Assembly (NCBI RefSeq): GCF_012273895.1
Contig: NC_052106.1
Span: forward strand, 5,332,001 to 5,396,000
Reading direction: 5' to 3'
DNA length: 64,000 nt
Source of the DNA: Zerene cesonia
Taxonomy: Eukaryota; Arthropoda; Insecta; Lepidoptera; Pieridae
Part shown: positions 12,179 through 24,100 of the stretch, in pieces
Numbering within the stretch: position 1 is the first letter of the stretch
Layout of the letters: each line of letters opens with the position of its first letter
Translations under genes and position numbers: made by a program
The notes under the pieces: generated by a model
Told to the model about the DNA's origin: nothing
Database searches by the model: none
Seen by the model: the letters and a program-made list of their open reading frames with translations, nothing else

Positions 12179-13122
12179 AGTAAAATAGTTGGAAAATTTT
12201 AAAACTTCATTTGTACATCTGTATCCATTTTCGTTAATAATTCTTCATGAACTAACCCCTCTTTCCCTGTACAAGAACATTCGACATACAAGTATTGTAT
12301 GATAATATTTTCACATAAAGTACAATATGACATATAAAACGAGTTAGTAGTTGCTGAAATAAGTAAAAATTATATAGTTGTTCCTAATTATTATGTACTG
12401 TTAGGACATTAATAAATACTTCAGTTTAATAAAATTCATTATTATCAAATCAAAATTCAACATTAAGTAATATGTTTGAACTTTTATTGTCATGCGTAAC
12501 TATTTTTTATCACATTCAATGATTTATTAAGTTTCTTAATCTTCAAAACAGATGAAGTACTTAAATCCCTAAGAAATTTGTCTGTATAAATTGGTTACTC
12601 TTAATGTAAACGTTTACACTGGCAACATGGTACTGACTTTTATATCTCATACTCTTTTGTACGAAATTAGCTATGAGTGGTTATAACATCATAGTTCGTT
12701 TTCGTTTATGTCGCCTTACTTTTGAATTTCCCAGGCTATTTTTGTAATTTTTAAAATTTATTTCTCCTTGAATAAAAATTTAATCGAATCTTTTTACGGG
12801 AGCTTGATTATGGAATATTGATATATTTTATCTAATAAAGAAATGTGACCGTTATTCTATTTATGTAGACTATCCTTAATTTGAAATTGACAAAAGGGCA
12901 CATATTGTTTGCCATAAACAAAATTTAAATTAAAATTTTGTGTCAATTTCAAAATTCAAAAATCAAACCATTGTCATTTATTTTTTTGCGCCAACGCGCC
13001 AACGTGTAGGTAATTTTTAGTAATTTTATGTATTATTCATGAAGAAAAGGAAAATATAAAAGATTGATGTATAAATCATAAATGATAAAAGTGAGATAAG
13101 TATAGTTTAAGTCAACTCGATC

Positions 13123-15364
13123 ATGGAATCTGGTGAAACATTTTTATCATGTGCCGCAACTGTGGAATGGATGACTGCGCAAGGATCTGTTACAAGAAAA
13201 ATAAATTTAAAAACTGCATCGCTACGATTAATACGGAACGAATTTCGAGAAATGTTTATGGAAATAAGTAGCGACAAACAAGCGGCTACTAGATTAGCCC
13301 TGAAAGGAATCAATGTATTTAAGAAATTTATGGCCGAAGGCAAAGCAAGTATAAAGTTTCAAGAAGCTGGTTGCACGGTATTTATCTCAAACGCGCCGCC
13401 GACAAATCTTGTTTCTTTCCTCCGCACGATATTTGTCAAAATGACTGGTGATAGAGATCAATCTATTAACAAGACACCATCAAAACAGACTGTTCGAGCT
13501 AAATTATTAAGTGGCAAGGCTCAAGCCTTCGAAGAAATAAGTCCTGTTACGGTAGCCGACTTATGTAATGCTAAGAACAAAATCAGTAAATCATCAACAA
13601 CAACACCCTCTCCTCCCACAAAGAAAAGAAAACAAGAGGATGTAGCCCGTGGGCCTGCACCGAAAAAATTGTATTCCCCATCTCCGTTAACTACAGCCAG
13701 TACTTTAAATCCTGAACAAAAGAGGGTTTTAGAAGCTTGCCTCGGAGGCAAGAATATATTCTTTACAGGATCAGCAGGAACAGGGAAGAGTTATTTATTA
13801 AAGAGAATTGTAGCAGCCTTGCCACCAGATGTTACTATGCCTACTGCATCCACGGGTGTAGCTGCTTGCCATATAGGTAATTTTCAATTGAAACATAAAT
13901 TAATTATTTGTAGCTAAATATATGTTTCTCATAATTTCAAAGTTGCAAAGCATGAAAAATATGTAAAACATCAAATTTTTACAATTTCTAGGTGGAACAA
14001 CCTTGCATGCTTTTGCTGGAATAGGAGATGGGAGTGGGACAATAGAAAAGTTATGTGAAAAAGCCTTAAAGTTGCCTTTGGTGGCACAGAAGTGGAGAAA
14101 ATGCAAACATCTCATTATTGACGAAATATCCATGGTGGATGGAGCATATTTTGAGGTAAGCTTATTAGATTTTTAGTAATCGCTTTAGCCTATCTATAAT
14201 GTGTTTGCAAATTAAATTGAGGTAAGTGTTTATTAGTTAAGTTTTATTAAGTTTTCATAGTTACATATACAACAACATAATAGTACTACTATTTATGAAA
14301 GTTAAAATAACAATCAAAAGGACAAGGCATTTGATGCAATTATTAACAGAAATATAATAATTTTTCAGAAATTAGAAGCAGTAGCCAGACATGTCAGAAA
14401 AAATGATAAGCCTTTTGGAGGAATCCAGCTTATCCTATGTGGAGATTTCCTACAGCTACCTCCTGTTGTAGATAAAACAAAAACGGGGAAGAGATTTTGT
14501 TTTCAGACTTCATGTTGGGAGAATTGTATAGATCTATGTTTTGAACTAAAAGAAGTACACAGACAGACAGACCAAGAATTTATATCAATACTGAATAGTA
14601 TAAGAATAGGACGTGTAACAAAAGAAATAAGCGAGCGTCTTGTTCAAACTGCAAGGCAGAAGATAGAAAGTGATGGTATTCTTGCAACTAGATTGTGTTC
14701 TCATACAAATGACTCGAAAATGATTAACAATTCAAAATTACGTGATTTAGAAGGAGAAGAAAAAGTATATTCAGCACAAGATAGTGATAATGCAACAAGC
14801 CTACTAGACATGCAAACAATTGCTCCTACTAAATTAGTTTTGAAAATAGGTGCTCAAGTCATGTTATTAAAAAATATTAATGTAAATGCTGGATTAGTAA
14901 ATGGGGCGAGGGGGGTAGTAGTAAAATTTGATGAAGGTTTACCAGTAGTTAGATTTAAAAATAAAAAGGAATATACTGCAAAAACAGAGAGGTGGTATGT
15001 GAAAAATGCAAATGGATCTCTTTTATGTAGAAGACAAGTACCTCTGAATTTGGCTTGGGCATTCTCTATACATAAGTCACAAGGGCTAACGTTGGATTGT
15101 GTTGAAATGTCATTGTCTAAAATCTTTGAGGCTGGACAAGCCTATGTAGCTCTAAGTAGAGCACAAAGTTTAAACACCTTACGAGTATTAGATTTTGACT
15201 CGAGACATGTCTGGGCTGACCCTAATGTTTTAGAATTTTACCAGAAATTCAGACGAAGGCTTCAACAAATGGAACTAATACCTTTGGGCAGACCATTATC
15301 AGATAAAACTAATCGAAAAGGAAAATTAAGGGATATCATAGAAAAACAACTAAGAAGAAAGTAA
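13123..15364 (+). CDS. PIF1: PIF1 5'-to-3' DNA helicase
   Basis: Three coding exons, 13123-13876, 13992-14155 and 14369-15364, joined by GT..AG introns, total exactly 638 codons (637 aa), close to the human PIF1 length. PIF1 is an ATP-dependent superfamily 1B helicase that unwinds DNA 5' to 3'. It acts on telomeric ends, G-quadruplexes, stalled forks and mitochondrial DNA. Visible motifs are Walker A GSAGTGKS (residues 216-223), then TASTGVAA and GGTTLHAFAGIG (created exactly at the first splice junction). Walker B is LIIDEISMVDG (292-302), and the last exon carries GDFLQLPPV, HKSQGLTLD and YVALSRAQ. The N-terminal 180 residues are less conserved, as usual in animal PIF1. The AATAAA at 15453-15458 lies 89 bases past the stop. 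The gene converges on the THAP gene, with 149 bases between stop codons. Confidence 0.96.
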
Positions 15365-15513
15365 TTATAAGACTGATATTAGGCTAATTTACCATAGATT
15401 AATTTTGCTATTATTTATTTTTGACATTCAGAGACTGGGTATATAGGATTTAAATAAATTTTCTTTAAATCAAATGAAGTTTTATTGAATGGACTTTCTA
15501 TGCCTAATACATC

Positions 15514-16622
15514 TCATCGAGCTTCAACTGCCGTCAATATTTCAATTTGTTCTTCATATGTAGCGAGTTTTTCTTGTAGACATTTTACAATATACTTGTG
15601 AGTCTCCATACTTTGATCAACATCTTTCTTGTTATTTTTATTTTGCTTAATATTGCTTTGTAGAGCTTCAACATGTTTTTTATTTTGAGCTAAGAGTTCC
15701 ATGAGTCTTGTATTTAAATGTTCCTGTTTCTTTACAATCAGCCACAATTGTGCCTCAGTGGATACCTCTCCTTTAAATTTCATTTCTTCATTCACCATAT
15801 TATCTAGGTTCATGGGCTCTTTTAGCTTATTCATTGAATTTTTTATATCAGTCATGATCTCTTGTTGAGTCATTCTACTTAAAATTCTTTCAATTTTAGT
15901 TCTTGAGATGTAAGTCTACAAATAAGATGCGGTAATTAATGAACATTGAAAGTATTTTCCCAATAAGATTTTCAATATTTTCTCAAATTGTACAAATTTA
16001 GAAATAAAAATAACCTAATGAAATAGATCTATAAATAATATCTTACTAATATTATAAATGCAAGTTTGTGAGGGTGGATGAATATACATATTCTAGTTAG
16101 TGTGGTACACTTCCACATGAACCCATTGAATGGATTTGATGATACTCAAATAATAGGATGTTGAAAACAAAAAATTACCAAAATGCAGCATCGAAATCCT
16201 ACATTAGCTTTGTATAAAAAACCTAAATATATAGACAGATGGATAAATGGTGTACCTTAGGTAAATGTTTTTTATTTACACTGGGAAAAATTGTTGGAAC
16301 TGCATTATCCTTTAATCTTCTTTGAGAATCAAAACAATGACTTTCAAAATGTTTAGAGCAAATCCTACTTTTAGTCCAATCTAAAAGAACACATTTATGG
16401 CGCAACGCGTGTAGCCATTTATTTCGCATTTCAGTCGAAGTGGGACATCTACAACAAATAATTATATTAGAAGTATTTCTATAATACATATTTTATATAA
16501 CACATTTAAATAATTCTAGAAAATTTAATTATCAGCAGCACTTACCCATGAAATGTTACACCGGGAACTTTATTAAAAATTGAAAGTTTGCAGAATTGTA
16601 CAACACATTGAGTTGATGTCAT
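15514..16622 (-). CDS. THAP-domain zinc-finger protein with C-terminal coiled coil
   Basis: Three exons on the minus strand: 16622-16546, 16448-16256 and 15915-15514. Phases fit exactly and give 223 aa. The first exon is only 77 bases (MTSTQCVVQFCKLSIFNK...) but supplies the first half of the THAP C2CH zinc finger. C6 and C11 pair with C56 and H59 (RICSKHF). The invariant P28, W37 (MRNKW) and the closing AVPTIFP box (75-81) are all present. THAP domains bind specific DNA. The last exon is Lys/Glu/Gln-rich and predicted by eye to form a coiled coil from about residue 105 to 218, as in many THAP proteins that dimerise. AATAAA on the minus strand at 15481-15486 lies close to the PIF1 poly(A) signal, so the two transcripts probably overlap at their 3' ends. 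The orthologue is not identified, and origin from a P-element transposase-type domain is family knowledge. Confidence 0.9.
16041..16080 (+). mobile_element. Left-end fragment of family 1 CTAG element
   Basis: TCTTACTAATATTATAAATG followed by CAAGTTTGTGAGG matches the left end of the elements at 24318 and 55189. The rest is missing. It lies in the second intron of the THAP gene. Confidence 0.5.
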
Positions 16623-16663
16623 ATTTCAAATTATTTATTTTATTCTGCTCTATCTAGAATTAA

Positions 16664-16722
16664 GATTGTTTAGTTAAATCTGCTATAAACTATACAGCAG
16701 ATTTAAAATTTCTAAAACAATC
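16664..16722. repeat. Two-step inverted repeat upstream of the THAP start
   Basis: GATTGTTT (16664-16671) pairs with AAACAATC (16715-16722), and TTAAATCTGCT (16674-16684) pairs with AGCAGATTTAA (16696-16706). The palindrome begins 42 bases before the THAP start codon, in its leader or promoter. A regulatory role is only a guess. Confidence 0.5.
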
Positions 16723-17575
16723 AAACTGCAAACAACATCAAACACTTGACAAATAAAATAAATGCTGTCACCTGTCACTACGCAATACGCTCACCAGTGT
16801 TACCACCTTGTTTTTCTAAAAACTGCAACACGGCACTCCAAAACGAGTTAGCCTAAAACTTATAAAATGCATGTTATCACTAATAATGTAGTCGCGAATA
16901 CCACCAGGACGCTAAAAACTGCAAGTAGTTCTGATTCAATTATAATTTTGAATGTATAATTAGAACTTCAATCGCCAATCAGAACACTCAGTTCGTAACA
17001 AATCCTCCCATGACATGGTTTAAAAGCAAAAAAGAATAAAAAATCGGCCCGAAGCGAGATAATTGCTAATGTAGGAAATACGGGTTAATAATAAAGCGAG
17101 TTGAACCATCATAAAAGGGCTAGATTCTGCCCGATACAGCAACACCAGCTGTCACCAATGGGCATGGATGAAATGATAAACTACAGACAATTCTAGTTCC
17201 CACAGACTACACAAATGTCAAATATACTTTTAAATCGCTTTTTTGGGAATTGTGAAACTATATGTGATATAAGATCCGCCTGGAAATTAAATCCTCGCAA
17301 TATAAATTTTCCTTATTAGAGACTAACTGTCCCGGTGAACTTCGTAACGCCATAGAATATTGTTTTGACATATTTTCCCCATCGTTCTCACCTTTTAAAC
17401 CTTCCCTAGACCTACACGGATATTTGAAGACCAAGATAAGATAAATCCGTTTAGCCGTTCTCGAGTTTTAGCGAGACTAACGAACAGCAATTAAATTTTA
17501 TATATAAGAAAGAGGAATATAAGGTTGTGTTATTTTGAACAATTCGTTAGAGCCGAAATGGTCTGTATCCTACTA

Positions 17576-17762
17576 TCCTACCAAATATTATAAATGCGAA
17601 AGTTTGTAAGGATGTGTGCATGTTTGTTACTCTTTCACGTAAAAACTACTAAACCGATTGCAATGAAACTTGCTACGTTGATAGTTGGACACAGGCAACT
17701 TTTTATCCCGACATTCCCACGGGATACAGAGTTATGCGGGTGAAACCGCCGGGCACAGCAAG
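17576..17762 (+). mobile_element. Family 1 short element (TC...CTAG type, non-autonomous Helitron-like)
   Basis: Shares AATATTATAAATGCGAAAG, ACCGATTGCAATGAAA, CAACTTTTTATCCCGA and GGGTGAAACCGCCGGGCACAGC with the other copies. The terminal CTAG is mutated to CAAG. It is non-coding. Confidence 0.7.
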
Positions 17763-18193
17763 TTTCGGCTATATTTGTTGAGATTTTGGGACAAATGACG
17801 TCCGAGCAATGAGCATAATTAGGGTCTATAAAGGCTGTTCGAATCTAATCAAAATCAAATATACTAAGAGGCTGAACATAAGATCCGGTCTTATAATATC
17901 GTCACTAAGGTTTTTACTTATAGATGTTTTATGTGGATAAGGAATAAAATCCTTATAATTACATTTTTCTTTCTAATTCATTAATAATATAAAATATTTA
18001 TTGTTCAGAAATTATCATTAAACATACATAAATTAATGATCAAATCTTTGCGCCGCATTTTTTCTAATGGATGCCAATTAAACGTTAAACATAACGTTTT
18101 TTATACTGGAATATGCATATCTAGTAAAAATCAATTAAAGAAAATCTTTAAAGTATATAATTTAATAGTTATTTAAATACATTATATAATAAT

Positions 18194-21100
18194 TTAATCA
18201 GTAACACTTATAGCTACAGGTGGTATGAACCTCCAAACGTGACTTATTTCCCCGCCAGGCGGTGTGATCGAGGGGTGTTCGATTTCTCTAATACCACTAG
18301 GGTCGTCTGCCAACGGTTCTGTGGTAGAACATTGAATGTCAATTTTGAATTCACCAGGAGTTAAAAATACGACGGTACACTCGTGGTACGCTTTGGCTGT
18401 TTCTTCTAGTGTTGTCAATATCACTCTGAAAACAATAAAAAAATATTTACCGTTTCTCCTATATAAATACTTGTTTATGCTTGCATTGGATGCAAAAAAA
18501 AAGAAACCGTTAGGAATAATGGCTTAGACTTTATAAATTGTTAGCGTAAACAACATACAATGATGAGAAATTTTTACATACAATGATTTTAAATGTATAA
18601 TAACACTTATTGGCCTCTCACATATATTTCAGAAAAAATTAAAATGAGATTTATAATTGGATGAAATTTGGTATAACAGTTTGAGATCCGAAAATACAAT
18701 AGTTTTATCCAAGAAATCCCCAGAGGGGTGGGATATGCAGTTAATAATTTATACATACTTATTATTGCCAGCAGTTGCTACAGAATTATCCAGTTTATAA
18801 TTTAGCACGCCATTATTGTAATCTTGGTAGAACTGCACAGATAAGCAGAGTTTGTGCAGTGGGCGCGTTAGATGATTCCAAATGGCGACTCCGAGAGACA
18901 GACATTCTCCTGCGTTGCAGCTGTATTCCTCTTGCGGCTTTATATACTGCTTGTTTATGCTCACCTCTGCAAAAAATAAACACAGTATGAAAAAAATATA
19001 TGATAAAATAAAATTAGGCTCACTATGATTCAGGAGGATATGACTGAAATAAAATAAAGAGTCACTTCTATCGACAGACGTTGTTAATACATACTTATGT
19101 AAACTTATGCTTTAGTGTGCCAAATGTGATCGAAAAATGTTTAAGAGTTTTTGGGTATATCACATTCATACTATCGTTAGCTACACTCTGTGATAGTGGA
19201 CGTGGATAAAATTGTTATTATTAATACTAATAAATTAATATAATGATTTATCTCTATTCCAAATTTCAAACAGAGCCCTTCAGCTGTTTCGATTAATCAT
19301 GTAGCAAGCATATAACTCCATACAACAACTTGTATTAAGCCATAATAGTTGCTCAACCATATTTCAGGCCGTGGATTCACACACACACTCATGTGATACT
19401 CACACTCATGTGATACCCTGAGCCTATGTGCTAATACCATACATTAGGGGATACACAATCACCTAATTTCATTCAAATTTACACTTTATTTCGTTGCGTT
19501 AATGTTCAAAGTCTATTGTAAACGCTAATTAAAAAACTACCTTATAGACGCATGGGCAAACTTGCTTTTGCGATTATGTGTCTAGCGGCTTATGAATATC
19601 AATGGGTCAACAATTTTTTCGTTTACAATATTAGTAGGAGCATCCATAAAGCAATACATCATACCCCAATTCAATGGAGACATTCTAACAATATCAATCA
19701 TGGCTTGAGACAGTGTAATGCCCTTGACTGAAGCCCGTCCCGAGATGTTGGACTGCAACATGTTCCAGCGGAGTTCCACATTGTTGGTGATGTGTTCTGA
19801 GCACATCAGTTCTAGACAGTTCGACGAAGCTCCAGTGCTTATTGATTTGGACTCTACCGTATCTGTAAAAATAAACTAGTTTTTTAAACAACATTTTCAA
19901 ATACAGCGATTCAGTTAAATGTTTCCGACATTATTTTAAATATATTTTCTGCGAAATTGAGAAATAATTGAAAAAATATTAGACTAAAGAAAAAAAGAAA
20001 ACTGAAAGCTTTGAAGAGAAATGTTAATACTAAATTTGTTTATAGTTTACCTTCATTTACTGATTTTGGCGTAGAATTAAATGGGCACCTATCAAGCGGC
20101 ACTGGCACTCGGCAAGACTCCTTGCTCTCTATGAGAATGTGTTTGTTATCCGTGTAATGGAGATCCATCTCTTCTGTTGTCAAATTCGTTATATCCAATA
20201 CTAGGTATAGCTGACTTGGGCTGAAGAATAGTAAGAGCTCAGAGTATTGTTATAAGGTAATTATTATTATAAGTAATTAGAATAAGTATACCAATCACTA
20301 ACATTGTCCACCTTCCTAATTAAATAATTCATGTACTTAAGGCAAAGCCAACAAAATGAAATAAAAAATTAATCAAAACTCATCAATAATTTACTTTCTT
20401 AATTATCTAACTTACTTACTACATTTGTAAATAGATTAAGATTTTTTATGTAGTTTCGGCCACGAATTGGGCCAGCTCACATTAGAGAAATATCACATCT
20501 CCACAGAAGATCGACATTAAATAAAAGCATGCTACTGTGTTTCTTACATACGTGTGTTTTAAAAGAGCAACTACAGAGATTCTTGCCGGCTCTTCTCTGT
20601 AGAAACTGCCTTCCGAACCGGTGCTAAATGTTGTAACTGTGTAGTATTATGACGATTCAAAAGTGCTTCTATAAGAAGTCTAGTTGAATGAATAAATGTT
20701 TGAGTTTGAGTTTACGGTGAGTGGGGGAGCCGGAAGCCCGGATTATTTTTCCTTCATTCCTTCTTTGCAGTCATCAATCGTTTCCTTTACCTCTACAGAT
20801 GTTCAAGGGCGGTGGTGATCGCTTACTATGAAGCGAACCACCAGCGCAGTTGCCCGCTATAGGGACACGCATGTGCAAATACGCTGATCGAAGCTATTTG
20901 TATATGTACGAGTCTAAATATATTAGTCAGTAGCATTTATCCTGTAACCTAAGTCAAACGCTCATAAAGAAGATTAAAATGTTAATATAATAAGGCTTTT
21001 ATTTGGAGACTTTGATAATACAAAAGTGCTCCTCTACATCCGGTTTGACATACAAGTTAATTCTAAATAAACAGACAAAAAGTGAAAAACAATAAAGTAC

Positions 21101-24100
21101 GAACATTTCAGCGGGCAACACGTCCCAGTGCGTGATGGAGACGCTGGGCAGCAGCTCCAGGTTCAGCTGCAGCGTGGACTGGCGGCAGTGCTCCGTGCCC
21201 GCACCACCCGCGTATCTTATTAACATCTACGTGCAATGAGTAACGTGTTCATTTATATTTGTGAATATTATTTATATTGTATATATTATCCCAAAACCTT
21301 TACATTTTTACTGAGAAACTTAATATACTAGCTGCGCCCCGCAGTTTTAATAAAAATACATCGAGATCGGGAACATCGGGTTAAAAATTTGCCTATGTGT
21401 TATTCAAGTCGTCTAGCTATCTACGTACTAAATTTCATTGCAATTGGTTCAGTTGTTTTTGCGTGAAAGAGTAACAGACATGCACATACATCCATCCTCA
21501 CAAACTTTCGCATTTATAATATTAGTATAGGATATTAAACATTATTCAATCCACTTTAATACACCGATGGCTATCCTTACATATTTATTAATGGAGAAAA
21601 AAAAACATATCGTTAATACGAAATGTTTTTTTATACTCATTTCTTCATATGTTTATGTAAATGGTCAAAGCCAGTGTTGCAATTTGACAAAAAATTACGT
21701 TTTTAAATGTAAATAGTATTTGTTATCCGTGGTTTAAGTCTTATTAATTTTAAGAACAATGATTTTAATAAAAATAGTTTTTTTTCGGGGAAATACTCTA
21801 TTTGGATAAATATTTACCTGAGCCTCAACTTGCCGCCCTCTCGAAGGTGGCATCACCGATAACGGCGCAGACCAACTTGTCGTTTGCGAATTTGTAGATC
21901 TAAATAAGAATTTGAAAATAAATAATAAATTTACCCATATTATTAAAGATCTATCTAATACTTCTTTTGAAGACTGCATTATTACAAATTTTAAGAAGAA
22001 GGATAACATCAAAGAGTGCAGTTATGAAATATTTTTGAGCAGCAAATCAATTTATTTACAAAGCCGAATATTATGTACAAATAAATTAATGAGTGAAAAT
22101 TAACAGACCCCCAAAGTCATTCTCTATTGTCGTCTTGGAATTATATTTTGTAACAGTAAATAGTATGAAACTAGTCATTTCATTTGATGAAAAACCATTT
22201 CACTTGTGAAATAAACATTTACTCTAAAATTTTGTGGCGACCGCCATCCTTAACTGTTTGTATCAAACTAATTCAGCATTCAAACAATCAAATAAAACAA
22301 AAAAAAACAATCAAAATCGGTTTATCCGTTCGGGATCCAAAATACCACAGCAGACACACACACACATCAAACATCCCATCTATTTTTATTGGGGGTTATT
22401 AAAAAGAAAAATTCTCACCTGAAACTCCCCGAGGTTCTGTTAATAAGTCCGCTGCTCAACGAATTTTGCGGGTTCGAACTCTGCGTCGGCAACGACGCGT
22501 GCGCATTCGGCACCGGCGATCCAACGCGAGACGGATAGTTTGACGTCAGGCTATTGGGGAATAGGTTATCACAGCCGCCTAGATCTAGGAAATCGGCTTC
22601 GCCGTACAGTTTCATTGCGATCGTCGCTACGTCGTTGGGTTGGATCGGCAGCTGCGACTGAACGTCGTCGTTGGACCATTGGAACACTTTGCTTTGTAGT
22701 TGGCTGTCCATGTTTGACTGGAATTTTAATGTTGCTATTATAAAAATTGTTTTGGATGGTGAATGACGATAATTTATATTTAACTAGCTTTTTCCCGCGG
22801 CTTCGCACGCGTTAAATTCGCAGTAATTTAATAGATGTTCTTATACACATAAACCTTCCTCTTGAATCACTCTATCTATTAAAAATACCCCATCAAAATC
22901 CCTTGAGACAGAGAAAGCGACTTTGTTTTATACTCTGTAGTGATTAAGTGATATAACATATGAATGACTAATTTTCTGATAAGTATTCTTTTTGATTTCG
23001 AAAAATGTATGTATTCATTAGAAGAAAATGCAAAAAAATACGTTTTCTTTAACCCTACTCGATATTAGGTGACAGACATACCTGTATAGACAAATCTAAG
23101 TATTCAATCGGCACGTTGCTCGTATTAGTAATCTTAATAGCGCATTCCGTGCTCTCTCCATTATACAGCGACACATTGGTGACGCTTCCAGAAGTTTCCA
23201 TATTGGACAAAATGTTCCCAGAGAGAGCGACCACCGTCTCAATAGTGATTGTAGGCAAACTAGGAATCACATCGATTGTAAAAGAGGCGGGAAATTTGTT
23301 CGGCATTGGCATACTTTTAAGCCTACAATTCGACTTTACTCCCAATGTATGTGTGGAATAGCCGAGAATTTGCAACTCCCCTATTTCTTTGGGAGTGCCG
23401 TGCAGATTAACGGTTGTAGGTGAGTCTGGAGGCAGAATTATTGTCTCTGGTATTGATTCGAACACTATGCCGGATGTGAGGAGGCGCATGTTCGATACTT
23501 TCAGTTCGAACGGTAATGGATTTGTCAGTTTTAATTGGACTTCGCATATGTCGTCTTCTACCCATAAGTATTCTGAAAATAATTTTATTATGGCATGATA
23601 TGGTAGAAAAAAGATTTGAAAATAGTAGTATATTTCTTCATTAACTTACCCATCTTTCCCTCATCTTTCTTGGCCTTTCTATCCAAACTGCCAAAGTGTA
23701 TCGGTGTGAATATGAAAGGTCCTTGCTGTGGCTTGGATTTAATGAGATGCGGTGTTCTAGCTGGGGGCAGAGCCCGAGGGGCAAAGTGCGAGCAGTGCGG
23801 CACGTGCGTGAGGTTAGCGGGCGGGATCACCTCGCCTGTCTCCAGTACAAGAGGCACTGGACCACCTTCACATTGCGCAGATAGGGCCTATACAATATAA
23901 CAATATGTTTAGTGAAAATGTTAGGGCACTTGAAATATAAAAATTATACATTTTTCTTGGAACAATACGTTTTGTTCAAAAAGGTATCTTATATACCTCC
24001 ATTTATTAAAGGAATCGAGTCAATGCCACAATTTTATAGAATTGTTTACACTGATCTTGATCGAGTCAATTATAAGCGATATATACATATATCCATTGTA

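Larger units (their letters stand above)
1749..13122. other. Long gene-free region between twist and PIF1
   Basis: About 11.4 kb without a convincing exon. The frames here are short, AT-rich and lack domain features. It contains dispersed repeats (3134, 3733, 4036-4289, 7395-7816), a short foldback (6177), an inverted tRNA-like pair (11.7-12.2 kb) and homopolymer T runs near 8070 and 11460. Somewhat GC-richer patches near 5410-5650, 9010-9070 and 9670-9790 could be regulatory. That is inferred from base composition and from their position upstream of a developmental gene. Confidence 0.5.
16623..18193. other. Spacer between THAP and TRAPPC9 genes
   Basis: Holds the probable THAP promoter (near the palindrome at 16664), a family 1 CTAG element (17576-17762) and the TRAPPC9 3' end. 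A minus-strand AATAAA at 17997-18002 lies about 190 bases past the TRAPPC9 stop. No further gene is seen. Confidence 0.5.

Noticed and set aside
12960..13015. GCGCCAACGCGCCAACG words before PIF1 as E2F sites
   Set aside because: Suggestive for a replication gene but not an exact E2F consensus; too weak to annotate as a site.
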